A DNA stretch of 64,000 nt from Streptomyces tuirus (lineage in GTDB: Bacteria; Actinomycetota; Actinomycetes; Streptomycetales; Streptomycetaceae), in the NCBI RefSeq assembly GCF_014701095.1, contig NZ_AP023439.1, positions 5,444,001-5,508,000 of the forward strand, given 5' to 3'. A program made the position numbers and the translations under genes. The notes under the pieces are model-generated. The model made no database searches, was not told the DNA's origin, and saw nothing but the letters and a program-made list of their open reading frames with translations. Below are positions 1 to 7,598 of the stretch, one piece after another. Position 1 is the first letter of the stretch; each line of letters begins with the position of its first letter.

Positions 1-444
1 ATCACCAACGGACATCTCGACATCATCTCCCGCGCCTCCAGGCTGTACGACGAGGTCTATGTCGCGGTGATGATCAACCAGGCCAAGAAGGGCCTGTTCG
101 AGATCGAGGAGCGGATCGACCTGATCCGCCGGGTCACCGCCGAGTACGGCAACGTCCGCGTGGAGGCCTTCCACGGCCTGCTCGTCGACTTCTGCAAGCA
201 GCGCGACATCCCCGCCATCGTCAAGGGCCTGCGCGCGGTCAGCGACTTCGACTACGAGCTGCAGATGGCCCAGATGAACAACGGCCTCTCGGGCGTGGAG
301 ACCCTCTTCATCCCCACCAACCCCACCTACAGCTTCCTGTCGTCCTCCCTGGTCAAGGAGGTCGCGGCGTGGGGCGGCGACGTCTCCCACCTGGTCCCGG
401 CCGAGGTCCTCGGTGAGCTCACCGAGCGCCTGAGGAAGGACTGA
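1..444 (+). CDS. coaD: Phosphopantetheine adenylyltransferase (5' truncated by window edge)
   Basis: CoaD transfers an adenylyl group from ATP to 4'-phosphopantetheine, the penultimate step of coenzyme A synthesis, in the cytosol. The reading frame is already open at base 1 and begins ITNGHLD, which contains the nucleotidyltransferase (T/H)xGH motif, so only about a dozen N-terminal residues are missing. The C-terminal half carries the second ATP-binding element (PTYSFLSSSLVKE, like the family ISSTxxR motif) and the conserved GLRAVSDFDYE segment. The stop is at 442-444. The next gene begins 120 bases downstream on the same strand. The assignment is secure; the true start cannot be seen. Confidence 0.97.
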   Translation: MTNGHLDIISRASRLYDEVYVAVMINQAKKGLFEIEERIDLIRRVTAEYGNVRVEAFHGLLVDFCKQRDIPAIVKGLRAVSDFDYELQMAQMNNGLSGVETLFIPTNPTYSFLSSSLVKEVAAWGGDVSHLVPAEVLGELTERLRKD

Positions 445-564
445 ACCGTCCCGTGGAGCCCCGCCGGGCCTGACTGCCCGTCACCCGGTGTCCGGCGTGG
501 ACCCCGTGGCCGTACAGTCGTCCCGTCCGTCTCCAACGCATCTGTAGAGAGTGGCGAGCACACG

Positions 565-1653
565 GTGGACGTGCAGAAGAAGCTCGACGAGATCGTCTCC
601 GCGGTCTCCGGCGCCAGGTCCATGCCCATGTCGGCCTCGTGCGTGGTCAACCGCGCCGACCTGCTCGCGCTGCTGGAGGAGGTGCGCGCGGCCCTGCCCG
701 ACTCCCTCGCCCAGGCCCAGGAGCTGATCGGCGGCCGCGAGCAGATGGTCGAGCAGGCCCGCCACGAGGCCCAGCAGATCATCGAGAGCGCGCACGCCGA
801 GCGGGGCTCGCTGATCTCCGGCACCGAGGTCGCCCGCCGCTCCCAGGCCGAGGCCGACCGGATCCTCGCCGAGGCCCGCCAGGAGGCCGAGGAGATCCGC
901 GCCGAGGCCGACGAGTACGTCGACTCCAAGCTCGCCAACTTCGAGGTCGTCCTCACCAAGACCCTGGGCTCCGTCGGCCGCGGCCGCGAGAAGCTCCTGG
1001 GCACCGGCCCCGGCACCGACGAGCAGGGCTACGAGGACGAGGACGCCCCCGAGCGCAGCCACGACCCGGAGACCCAGCGCCGCAGCGCCGACGAGTACGT
1101 CGACGTCAAGCTGGGTGCCTTCGAGGCGGTCCTCGCCAAGACGCTGGAGGCCGTCGGCCGCGGCCGGCAGAAGCTGCACGGCCGGATCGCCACCGACGAC
1201 CTCGGCGCCCTCGCCGACGACGCGTCCACCGTCCAGCACTCCAGCGACGCCGACTACCTCGCCGACCTGGCCGCCCTCGCCGAGCCGGAGACCCCGGCCG
1301 GGCAGCCCGTCCACCAGCAGGACTACACACAGCAGGCGTACGCCCCGGCCGCCGGCTACGCCCCGGCGGGAGGCGACCCGGTCCAGCAGCCGGATCCGTA
1401 CGGCGGCTACCCGCAGCAGGCCTACGCGGCCCAGCAGGACCCCTACGGCTACCAGCACGCCGATCCCTACGCGTACCAGGGCTACGACCCCCAGCAGGCG
1501 GCCTACGACCCGAACCAGGCCCAGCAGCAGGCGCAGCAGCAGGGCCACCACGCCCAGCAGGGGTACGCCCTCGACGAGACCAGCCTCTTCGACACCAGCA
1601 TGATCAGCGCCGAGCAGTTGCGGGCCTACGAGCAGGGCCGCGGCCAGGGCTGA
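565..1653 (+). CDS. Coiled-coil DivIVA-like / ATP synthase B-like protein with internal duplication
   Basis: The product is about 362 residues, starting at a GTG. Residues roughly 45-180 are Glu/Ala/Arg-rich and predicted by eye to form a long coiled coil, of the kind labelled DivIVA-domain or F0 subunit B-like in Streptomyces. Two copies of a 32-residue block are recognisable (about 114-145 and 176-207), both starting ADEYVD and ending in a VGRGR-x-KL motif. The last 130 residues are low-complexity Gln/Tyr/Ala/Pro, with repeated DPYGGY- and QQAY-like units, and are probably disordered. There is no signal peptide or membrane segment. It sits between coaD and the yceD operon. The role is unknown; a polar-growth or cytoskeletal scaffold is inference from composition only. 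Confidence 0.85.
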   Translation: MDVQKKLDEIVSAVSGARSMPMSASCVVNRADLLALLEEVRAALPDSLAQAQELIGGREQMVEQARHEAQQIIESAHAERGSLISGTEVARRSQAEADRILAEARQEAEEIRAEADEYVDSKLANFEVVLTKTLGSVGRGREKLLGTGPGTDEQGYEDEDAPERSHDPETQRRSADEYVDVKLGAFEAVLAKTLEAVGRGRQKLHGRIATDDLGALADDASTVQHSSDADYLADLAALAEPETPAGQPVHQQDYTQQAYAPAAGYAPAGGDPVQQPDPYGGYPQQAYAAQQDPYGYQHADPYAYQGYDPQQAAYDPNQAQQQAQQQGHHAQQGYALDETSLFDTSMISAEQLRAYEQGRGQG

Positions 1654-1661
1654 GCACCGGA

Positions 1662-1691
1662 TTGGGCCGACAGCGAAAGGTCCAGTATCCT
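1662..1691 (+). promoter_or_regulatory. Candidate promoter for the yceD-rpmF-rnc-mutM cluster
   Basis: A TTGGGC hexamer (1662-1667) is separated by 18 bases from TATCCT (1686-1691), an HrdB-like arrangement. It lies in the 128-base gap before yceD, with the likely transcription start about 90 bases before the ATG. This is visual motif matching only. Confidence 0.4.
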
Positions 1692-1781
1692 GGCTCTTCG
1701 GTCGCGCGTACGTCCGCGATCCACGCTGCCCGGGAACACCGAAGGGCAGCGTCCCCCGAGCTCACCAGATCGAAAGCAGGA

Positions 1782-2432
1782 ATGGCCCTGAACGCCCGCC
1801 TCGACCACCGCAACCCTCTCGTGTTCGACACACACGAGCTGGGACGGCGTCCTGGTGCGCTGCAGCGCCTGACCCGCACGGTCGACGCTCCCAGGGACCT
1901 CGGTATCCAGGGAGTCATCGGAGTGCCGGAAGGCGCCCCGGTGGAGCTCGGACTCCGTCTGGAGTCGGTCATGGAAGGGGTGCTCGTCACAGGCACCGCC
2001 CGTGCCGTCGCCGAGGGGGAGTGCGTAAGGTGTCTGGAGCCGCTCGAGCAGGAGCTCGAAGCGGAGTTCCAGGAGATGTTCTCGTACCCTGACGCCGACG
2101 ACCGGGGCCGCGTGATCGCGGAACCGGGCGACGACGCCGAGGACGACGAGGACAGGCTCTTCCTCGAGGACGGCTTGTTCGACCTCGAGCCCGTGCTGCG
2201 TGATGCGGTGGTGCTCGCACTGCCGATGCAGCCGGTGTGCCGGGAAGACTGCCCCGGTCTGTGCGCCGAGTGCGGCGCGCGGCTGGCGGACGACCCGGAC
2301 CACCACCACGACGCCGTCGACATCCGTTGGGCGGCATTGCAGGGACTCGCCGGCACCATGAAGGACGGCGAGAAGGACGAGATGAGCGGCGCCGAAGCGG
2401 AAGCGGGCGTCGACGAGAAGCAGGAGAAGTAG
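1782..2432 (+). CDS. YceD family protein (DUF177)
   Basis: The product is 216 residues and belongs to the YceD/DUF177 family, almost always encoded directly before rpmF and linked to 23S rRNA or large-subunit biogenesis. Two cysteine pairs are visible: C-x-x-C at GECVRCLEPL near residue 84, and CPGLCAECGARL near residue 165, which suggests a bound metal. A strongly acidic segment (EPGDDAEDDEDR) lies between them, and the tail is a charged Lys/Glu-rich extension. The ATG at 1782 is preceded by a purine-rich AAAGCAGGA site. The stop is followed within three bases by the GTG of rpmF, so the two are likely co-translated. Confidence 0.92.
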   Translation: MALNARLDHRNPLVFDTHELGRRPGALQRLTRTVDAPRDLGIQGVIGVPEGAPVELGLRLESVMEGVLVTGTARAVAEGECVRCLEPLEQELEAEFQEMFSYPDADDRGRVIAEPGDDAEDDEDRLFLEDGLFDLEPVLRDAVVLALPMQPVCREDCPGLCAECGARLADDPDHHHDAVDIRWAALQGLAGTMKDGEKDEMSGAEAEAGVDEKQEK

Positions 2433-2434
2433 CC

Positions 2435-2608
2435 GTGGCTGTTCCGAAGCGGAAGATGTCGCGCAGCAACACGCGCCACCGCCGGTCGCAGTGGAAGGCT
2501 GCGGTCCCCACCCTGGTTGCGTGCGAGCGCTGCCACGAGCCCAAGCAGCAGCACATCGCGTGCCCGTCTTGCGGCACCTACAACAAGCGCCAGGTCCTCG
2601 AGGTCTGA
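2435..2608 (+). CDS. rpmF: 50S ribosomal protein L32 (zinc-binding C+ form)
   Basis: This 57-residue protein is bL32 of the large ribosomal subunit. It starts with a GTG and has the basic N-terminal segment AVPKRKMSRSNTRHRR typical of the family. The four cysteines (Cys30, Cys33, Cys43, Cys46) form a zinc ribbon, so this is the zinc-containing C+ version. Streptomyces commonly also carry a cysteine-less, Zur-repressed paralogue elsewhere in the genome. It lies tightly between yceD and rnc, the standard actinobacterial arrangement. Confidence 0.97.
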   Translation: MAVPKRKMSRSNTRHRRSQWKAAVPTLVACERCHEPKQQHIACPSCGTYNKRQVLEV

Positions 2609-2615
2609 GCGGCTG

Positions 2616-3464
2616 GTGAGAGGCACTGTGTCCACGCCTAAGAACAAGTCTTCCCGTGCGAGCGGGAGTGCTCCGGCGGACAACCAGGCCTCGTCCCACA
2701 CGCTTCTGGAAGGGCGGCTCGGCTACAAGCTCGAGTCCGCCCTTCTGGTGCGCGCACTGACCCACCGGTCGTACGCATACGAGAACGGCGGTCTGCCGAC
2801 CAACGAGCGTCTGGAGTTCCTCGGGGACTCCGTCCTCGGCCTCGTGGTCACGGACACGCTGTACCGCACCCACCCCGACCTCCCAGAAGGCCAGCTGGCC
2901 AAGCTGCGGGCCGCGGTGGTCAACTCGCGTGCGCTCGCCGAAGTGGGCCGAGGGCTCGACCTGGGCTCCTTCATCCGGCTCGGCCGGGGCGAAGAGGGCA
3001 CGGGCGGCCGGGACAAGGCGTCCATCCTCGCCGACACGCTGGAAGCGGTGATCGGCGCGGTCTACCTCGACCAGGGACTGGACTCGGCGGCGGAGCTGGT
3101 GCACCGCCTGTTCGACCCCCTGATCGAAAAGTCTTCGAACCTCGGAGCCGGCCTGGACTGGAAGACCAGTCTCCAGGAGCTCACCGCGACCGAGGGGCTC
3201 GGTGTTCCCGAGTACCTGGTCACGGAGACCGGCCCCGACCATGAGAAGACCTTCACTGCTGCCGCCCGCGTCGGAGGCGTCTCGTACGGCACCGGCACCG
3301 GCCGCAGCAAGAAGGAGGCGGAGCAGCAGGCCGCCGAGTCCGCATGGCGGTCCATCCGCGCCGCGGCGGACGAGCGTGCCAAGGCGGCGAAGGCCGCCGA
3401 GGAGACGCAGACGGCAGCTGCTCAGGCCGCCCGGACGGTCACCGACGGCCCCGCCGACGGCTGA
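2616..3464 (+). CDS. rnc: Ribonuclease III
   Basis: RNase III cleaves double-stranded RNA in rRNA maturation and mRNA turnover. In Streptomyces coelicolor this gene is absB, a global regulator of antibiotic production (established knowledge). The catalytic signature NERLEFLGDSVLG is present near residue 62, with the acidic second motif DTLEAVIGAVYLD near 140. A dsRNA-binding domain follows (about 190-260, ending in the basic GRSKKEAEQQAA). The tail of about 30 residues is Ala-rich. The GTG at 2616 is chosen as start, 7 bases after the rpmF stop. An alternative GTG at 2628, preceded by GAGAGG, would remove only four residues. Confidence 0.96.
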   Translation: MRGTVSTPKNKSSRASGSAPADNQASSHTLLEGRLGYKLESALLVRALTHRSYAYENGGLPTNERLEFLGDSVLGLVVTDTLYRTHPDLPEGQLAKLRAAVVNSRALAEVGRGLDLGSFIRLGRGEEGTGGRDKASILADTLEAVIGAVYLDQGLDSAAELVHRLFDPLIEKSSNLGAGLDWKTSLQELTATEGLGVPEYLVTETGPDHEKTFTAAARVGGVSYGTGTGRSKKEAEQQAAESAWRSIRAAADERAKAAKAAEETQTAAAQAARTVTDGPADG

Positions 3465-3506
3465 CCGCCGCCGCCCCTTTCCGGGGGCGGCACGCACAGC
3501 GCACCC

Positions 3507-3537
3507 GAGCGCCCGCCCCTGCCCGGGGCGGGCGCTC
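3507..3537 (+). terminator. Hairpin terminator after rnc
   Basis: A perfect 13-bp stem, GAGCGCCCGCCCC (3507-3519) and its complement (3525-3537), has a 5-base loop. It is preceded by a smaller GC hairpin around 3467-3491. There is no U-tract, as is usual in Streptomyces. It lies between rnc and mutM, so it may attenuate rather than stop transcription. Confidence 0.65.
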
Positions 3538-3569
3538 GCGTCATCCACAGCCATGTGACGGGGGACCCC

Positions 3570-4430
3570 ATGCCCGAGTTGCCCGAGGTCGAGGTCGTAC
3601 GGCGCGGTCTCGAGCGGTGGGTCGCCCACCGGACCGTCGCCGAGGCCGAGGTGCTGCACCCGCGCGCGGTGCGCCGCCACATCGCCGGCGCCGACGACTT
3701 CGCGCACCGCCTGAAGGGCCACCGCATCGGCGTCCCCAGCCGCCGCGGCAAGTACCTGTGGCTGCCCCTGGAGGACACCGACCAGTCGGTCCTGGCCCAC
3801 CTCGGCATGAGCGGCCAGCTGCTGGTGCAGCCGCACACGGCACCGGACGAGAAGCACCTGCGCATCCGCGTCCGCTTCACGGACGCCCTGGACACCGAAC
3901 TCCGCTTCGTCGACCAGCGCACCTTCGGCGGCCTCTCGCTGCACGAGACCACCCCTGACGGCCTGCCCGACGTCATCGCGCACATCGCCCGGGACCCGCT
4001 CGACGAGCTCTTCGACGACGAGGCGTTCCACCAGGCGCTGCGCCGCAAGCGGTCCACGATCAAGCGGGCCCTGCTGGACCAGTCGCTGATCAGCGGCGTC
4101 GGCAACATCTACGCGGACGAGGCCCTGTGGCGCGCCCGCATCCACTACGAGCGCCCGACCGCCGGCTTCTCGCGCCCGCGCACCCTCGCGCTCCTGGGCC
4201 ATGTGCGGGACGTGATGAACGCGGCTCTCTCCGTGGGCGGCACCAGCTTCGACAGCCTGTACGTCAACGTCAACGGCGAGTCGGGGTACTTCGACCGGTC
4301 CCTCGACGCGTACGGCCGTGAGGGCCTGCCCTGCCGGCGCTGCGGCACGCCCATGCGGCGGCGGCCCTGGATGAACCGGTCGAGCTACTACTGCCCGAAG
4401 TGCCAGCGACCGCCGCGGATCACGCCCTAG
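3570..4430 (+). CDS. mutM: Formamidopyrimidine-DNA glycosylase
   Basis: MutM (Fpg) removes oxidised purines such as 8-oxoguanine and nicks the abasic site. The start at 3570 gives MPELPEVE, so the N-terminal proline nucleophile and the catalytic Glu3 are in place. The helix-two-turn-helix region (LLDQSLISGVGNIYADEALW) and the C-terminal zinc finger (CRRCGTPM ... YYCPKCQ) are intact. At 286 residues it has normal family length. Its last 11 bases overlap the convergent HxlR gene. Placement after rnc and before the smc-ftsY region is conserved in actinobacteria. Confidence 0.97.
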   Translation: MPELPEVEVVRRGLERWVAHRTVAEAEVLHPRAVRRHIAGADDFAHRLKGHRIGVPSRRGKYLWLPLEDTDQSVLAHLGMSGQLLVQPHTAPDEKHLRIRVRFTDALDTELRFVDQRTFGGLSLHETTPDGLPDVIAHIARDPLDELFDDEAFHQALRRKRSTIKRALLDQSLISGVGNIYADEALWRARIHYERPTAGFSRPRTLALLGHVRDVMNAALSVGGTSFDSLYVNVNGESGYFDRSLDAYGREGLPCRRCGTPMRRRPWMNRSSYYCPKCQRPPRITP

Positions 4431-4818
4431 CGGAGTCGTACCGCTCGCGCGCGGCCAGCACCTCGTCCATGCTGCCCTCCACGAAGTGGATCAGGGCGAG
4501 CAGCCGCTCGGCCACCTGGCGCCCCAGCGGCGTCAGTTCGTAGTCCACCCGGGGCGGGTTGGTCGGCTGGGCCTCGCGGTGGACGAGGCCGTCGCGCTCC
4601 AGGGCGTGCAGCGTCTGGGACAGCATCTTCTCGCTCACCCCGTCGACCCGGCGGCGCAACTCGTTGAAGCGCAGCGAGCCCTCGTACAGGGCGCCGAGCG
4701 TGAGGCCGCCCCAGCGGCCCATGACGTGCTCCAGCGTGCCGCGCGACGGACAGGCCTTGGCGAACACGTTGTACGGGAGGTCGCCGAGCCCCTCCGTGAG
4801 CTCCTGGGTGGTGGTCAT
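4420..4818 (-). CDS. HxlR-family winged-helix regulator
   Basis: This 132-residue protein is an HxlR-type MarR-like repressor or activator. The family cysteine lies in the N-terminal ACPSRGTLEHV segment, the usual redox- or electrophile-sensing position. The winged helix follows: RFNELRRRVDGVSEKMLSQT is the recognition region, then ERDGLVHREA and RVDYELTPLG form the wing. No divergent target gene is present, but a 35-bp inverted repeat at 4851-4885 sits 33 bases before its ATG, so autoregulation is likely. Its stop overlaps the end of mutM tail to tail. Confidence 0.9.
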   Translation of the reverse strand: MTTTQELTEGLGDLPYNVFAKACPSRGTLEHVMGRWGGLTLGALYEGSLRFNELRRRVDGVSEKMLSQTLHALERDGLVHREAQPTNPPRVDYELTPLGRQVAERLLALIHFVEGSMDEVLAARERYDSARA

Positions 4819-4850
4819 AGGCTCAGCCTACGCCAGCACAGCGCTAACCG

Positions 4851-4885
4851 ACAGGTTGCACTTACTGGGAGTTAGTGCAACCTGT
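4851..4885. promoter_or_regulatory. 12-bp-arm inverted repeat, probable HxlR operator
   Basis: ACAGGTTGCACT (4851-4862) and its exact complement AGTGCAACCTGT (4874-4885) flank an 11-base spacer. The inner sequence (CACTTACT ... AGTTAGTG) extends the near-symmetry. Such TTGCACTWACT dyads are typical of HxlR-class operators. It is positioned to block transcription of the regulator gene starting at 4818. Confidence 0.7.
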
Positions 4886-4915
4886 TGGGCCGTGCGAGGG
4901 ACAGAGGCCGACCGG

Positions 4916-5242
4916 TCAGAACCGGGCCGGTCCCTTGTAGTCCCAGTTGTCCACCAGGGACGGAATCTGGGTCCAGGTGACGACGAGTACTACCAGAAGG
5001 GCCAAGGACAGAAGCCAGGTGAATTTCCATCGGCGAGACACCGCTGTCGCGGCCAGCAGAAAGAGGGCGGAGAACAGGAGAATGAGGTTGGCTCCGGCGA
5101 CGTCGTCAGGATCACTGGTGGGCCCCACTTCCTCGCCCACGAACGGAATGCTCATGACCAACCAGAACAGCGCGACAAAGTAAAGAATTGTCGCGAATAT
5201 CGCCCTGAACCACAGGCCTCCTCGACTTTCGGGGAGAATCAT
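4916..5242 (-). CDS. Small four-helix-type membrane protein, unknown function
   Basis: This 108-residue hypothetical protein has hydrophobic stretches at about residues 12-34 (IFATILYFVALFWLVMSI), 49-66 (GANLILLFSALFLLAATA) and 73-92 (FTWLLSLALLVVLVVTW), that is, three membrane helices. Its ATG overlaps the stop of the preceding degraded frame as TGATG, which suggests that it was once translationally coupled. Base composition is lower in GC than the neighbourhood (a hand count of 5161-5220 gives 31 of 60), consistent with acquired DNA. No family was recognised. Confidence 0.6.
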   Translation of the reverse strand: MILPESRGGLWFRAIFATILYFVALFWLVMSIPFVGEEVGPTSDPDDVAGANLILLFSALFLLAATAVSRRWKFTWLLSLALLVVLVVTWTQIPSLVDNWDYKGPARF

Positions 5243-5590
5243 CAGCCTTTGCTTTCGTTCGACTGAACGGACCTCACGCGGTCGGGGAAGGCCTGCTCGG
5301 CCTGCTCGGTTCGCTGCTGACGGATGAAGGCGTGCGCCATCCGAAAGAGGCCCGCGACAACCTCCAGCGACTTCCCCGGCCGGCTCGGCCGCCTAAAGGG
5401 CCCGGTCTGCCGCGACCCATGCCGCGTCAGGCCTGGCGGACGAACGCGGCTTCGATGCTGGAGAGCAGAGTGGAAAACCTCTCGCTGAGTGCCGCGTACT
5501 TCGAGGCGTGAGCGAGATCCCACACTTCATCAACCTGAGCCCGTAGTTCATCCGCGGATGCCGTTGCTTCGGCGGAGAGCAGAGTTATCT
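5242..5590 (-). pseudogene. Remnant of an XRE/TPR-type transcriptional regulator
   Basis: Two frames read like pieces of the C-terminal helical domain of Streptomyces helix-turn-helix regulators. The upstream piece (5590 down to the stop at 5427) includes DELRAQVDEVWDLAHASKYA and SSIEAAFVRQA. The downstream piece, in a different frame (about 5400 to 5242), includes EVVAGLFRMAHAFIRQQRTE. The middle of the domain and the whole N-terminal HTH are absent, and a frame change separates the pieces. The upstream piece runs into the 3' end of the CAP-domain gene. I infer a deletion-plus-frameshift relic; a genuine small gene in the second frame (93 codons from 5523) is the alternative. Confidence 0.45.
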
Positions 5591-6777
5591 CAGTAACCGA
5601 AGTTCTGCGTCCACCAGGGACCGCCGGAGCCGAGTTCGACGCCGACGCCCAGCGTCTTGAAGTCGCAGTTCAGTATGTTGGCGCGGTGGCCGGGGCTGTT
5701 CATCCAGGCGTCCATCACGGCCGCGGCGTCGGCCTGGCCGCGGGCGATGTTCTCGCCGCCGAGGTTGGATATCCCGGCCTTCTCGGCCCGGTCCCAGGGG
5801 GTGCTGCCGTCCGGGTCGGTGTGGTCGAAGAAGCCCCGCGCGGCCATGTCCTCGCTGTAGCTCTGGGCCAGCCCCGCCAGAGCGCTGCTGGCGGTGACCG
5901 GGCTGCAGCCCACCTTGGCCCGCTCCTCGTTCACGAGGCTGAGGACCTGGGCCGCCGCGGCGGACTCCCCGGACGGGGCGGCGGGGGCGCTGGGCTTCTT
6001 CGGCGCCTTCGTGGCCGTACGGGAGGGCGTGTCGTCCGGCTTCTGGCTCGGAGTGGCCGCCGGCGCCTTCTTCTCCGGGGTCTTCTCCTGCGTCTTCTCC
6101 GGCTTCTCCGGCGTCTTCGTCGGCGCGGCCGACGACTCCGGGGCGGACGGCGACGGGGAGCCGGAACGCTCGGCGTCACGGCTGGTCGGCGCCTCGTCCC
6201 GGCTGTCGGCGCTGCCGGAGGTGCCGCCCTGCTCGACCGGGGTGTTCGTCGGGGTGTTTCCGGCCTGGACCTTGTCGGTCCCGCCGCCTCCGCCGAGCTT
6301 GTAGTTGTCGAGGCCGGGCACGGCGCCGGTGGCGACCGCGACCGTGCCGAGGGCGACGGCGGCGGAGACACCGAGCAGGCCGGTGCGCACGGGCCGGGCG
6401 GTCTTCTTGCGGCGGCGGTGCGAACCGGCCCGCCGGGCGCCGCCGTCGGGCGTGAAGCCGTCGCCTCCGAAGCCGTCGTTCCCGAATCCGTCGCCTCCGA
6501 ATCCGTCGCCTCCGAATCCGTCGCTCGCGAAGACCGCCGTGTCGTCGTAGCGGTCACCCGCGGCAGACGCCTCGGTCCCGAACAGGTAGGCCTCGGTCTT
6601 CGCGTAGCTGCCGGCGTACGCCTCCGGGTTCAGATAGGGCGCGATGCCCATCGTCGGGGCGTCGTCCACGGTGGGGTACAGCGGATCGTGACCCTCCGCG
6701 AAGCCGTCGGGGTGGGTGATTCCCGTGGCGCGGCCCGTGGCGGCGCGTCCGGCGTCCGAGCGTCGGTGGCGTCCCAT
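5590..6777 (-). CDS. Membrane-anchored CAP (SCP/PR1) domain protein
   Basis: This 395-residue protein has three parts. Residues 1-125 are cytoplasmic, hydrophilic, and contain five tandem DGFGG-type units (about 86-110), followed by an Arg/Lys cluster. A single membrane helix spans about 132-151. Outside is a long Thr/Pro/Lys/Glu-rich spacer (about 160-265) and a C-terminal CAP domain (about 268-395). The CAP signatures are HTDPDGSTPWDR, NLGGENIARG, AWMNSPGHRANIL and WWTQNFGY. CAP domains are extracellular and their activity in bacteria is mostly unknown. A GGAAGG-type site precedes the ATG, and a 24-bp near-palindrome at 6828-6851 lies in its upstream region. Confidence 0.9.
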   Translation of the reverse strand: MGRHRRSDAGRAATGRATGITHPDGFAEGHDPLYPTVDDAPTMGIAPYLNPEAYAGSYAKTEAYLFGTEASAAGDRYDDTAVFASDGFGGDGFGGDGFGNDGFGGDGFTPDGGARRAGSHRRRKKTARPVRTGLLGVSAAVALGTVAVATGAVPGLDNYKLGGGGGTDKVQAGNTPTNTPVEQGGTSGSADSRDEAPTSRDAERSGSPSPSAPESSAAPTKTPEKPEKTQEKTPEKKAPAATPSQKPDDTPSRTATKAPKKPSAPAAPSGESAAAAQVLSLVNEERAKVGCSPVTASSALAGLAQSYSEDMAARGFFDHTDPDGSTPWDRAEKAGISNLGGENIARGQADAAAVMDAWMNSPGHRANILNCDFKTLGVGVELGSGGPWWTQNFGY

Positions 6778-6827
6778 GTCCTGGCCTTCCTCGTCCTGGC
6801 GGTCGACTCGTCCTCGAGATCAACACC

Positions 6828-6851
6828 AAACTCACTCGATCGTGTGAGTTT
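6828..6851. promoter_or_regulatory. 24-bp near-perfect palindrome upstream of the CAP-domain gene
   Basis: AAACTCAC (6828-6835) and GTGAGTTT (6844-6851) flank TCGATCGT, so 22 of 24 positions obey dyad symmetry. A separate perfect octamer TCATATGA follows at 6851-6858. The site is 51-74 bases upstream of the CAP gene start on the minus strand, a plausible operator position. The binding protein is unknown. Confidence 0.5.
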
Positions 6852-6938
6852 CATATGAGATTCGTTGAGGGGGGACGGTACCGCATGGCGCAAGTGGAGG
6901 AAGTGCCCGGAGAGAGATTGGGCGGTTAGGTTGCAGTC

Positions 6939-7220
6939 ATGAGCGAGGATGTGCGACTGGTCGCCTGGGTGCGTGGACGCGTCCAAGGTGTGGGTTTCCG
7001 CTGGTTCACGCGGGCCAAGGCGTTGGAGATCGGCGGCCTGAGTGGCTTTGCTCTCAATTTGGGCGACGGGCGGGTCCAAGTGGTCGCCGAGGGCGGGCGC
7101 GAAGGCTGCGAAGGGCTGCTGGAGTGGCTCCACGGTGACGACACGCCCGGACGCGTGGACGGCGTCACCGAGATCTGGGACACACCTCGCGGCGGCTACG
7201 ACGGCTTCGCCATCCGGTGA
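6939..7220 (+). CDS. acyP: Acylphosphatase
   Basis: This 93-residue protein hydrolyses acyl phosphates. The active-site loop VQGVGFRWF supplies the catalytic Arg21, and Asn40 in SGFALNLGDGRVQV is the second catalytic residue. A TAGGTT element (6927-6932) ends six bases before the ATG and no Shine-Dalgarno sequence is seen, so the transcript may be leaderless. The gene is a conserved neighbour of smc in actinobacteria. Confidence 0.95.
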   Translation: MSEDVRLVAWVRGRVQGVGFRWFTRAKALEIGGLSGFALNLGDGRVQVVAEGGREGCEGLLEWLHGDDTPGRVDGVTEIWDTPRGGYDGFAIR

Positions 7221-7231
7221 TCACTCGCGCC

Positions 7232-7252
7232 GGGCGGCCCCAGGGGCCGCCC
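7232..7252 (+). terminator. Hairpin after acyP
   Basis: GGGCGGCCCC (7232-7241) and GGGGCCGCCC (7243-7252) form a very GC-rich stem starting 12 bases after the acyP stop. There is no U-run, which is common for terminators in this genus. Confidence 0.55.
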
Positions 7253-7598
7253 GCGGACGGGGCGCAGGCGGCCGCCGCGGACGGAAACTTGCTGGTGATT
7301 GCCAGAACCGCTTGCCTTGGCCCGCTCCACACGCAAGGATGATCGCCACGCCCCGAGGGCCCCGCAGAAGCCGCAGTACGGCCGTTCCAGGCCGCGCGTG
7401 CCCGGGTCGCCCCCCAATACGGGGCGTGATCGTGTTGACCGTCAAACTTTTTGGTGAGACGCTGAAAGCCCCGCGCACCTTAGCTGTTTGGCATGGCTGA
7501 ACGGCAGCACAACTCCAGGCCCTGCCAAGACCGCGGGTGCGAATCCCTCACGACCCACACCGCAGCGGTCGGTCACGCATTGTGGAGGACCATCCATC
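7253..7598. other. 346-base gap without a convincing gene
   Basis: No frame here has convincing coding character. The only notable element is TTGACC (7435-7440) within TTGACCGTCAA, a short dyad that may be the -35 of the promoter for the downstream small gene; no good -10 hexamer follows at the right distance. An isolated T-arm-like string near 7535-7550 does not belong to a foldable tRNA. Confidence 0.5.

Noticed and set aside
6470..6535. Tandem short direct repeats resembling a CRISPR-like or VNTR locus
   Set aside because: They encode the in-frame DGFGG units of the CAP-domain protein; there are no spacers and no cas genes.
7535..7560. tRNA T-arm-like string GGGTGCGAATCCC
   Set aside because: No acceptor stem, anticodon arm or 3' CCA region can be folded around it.
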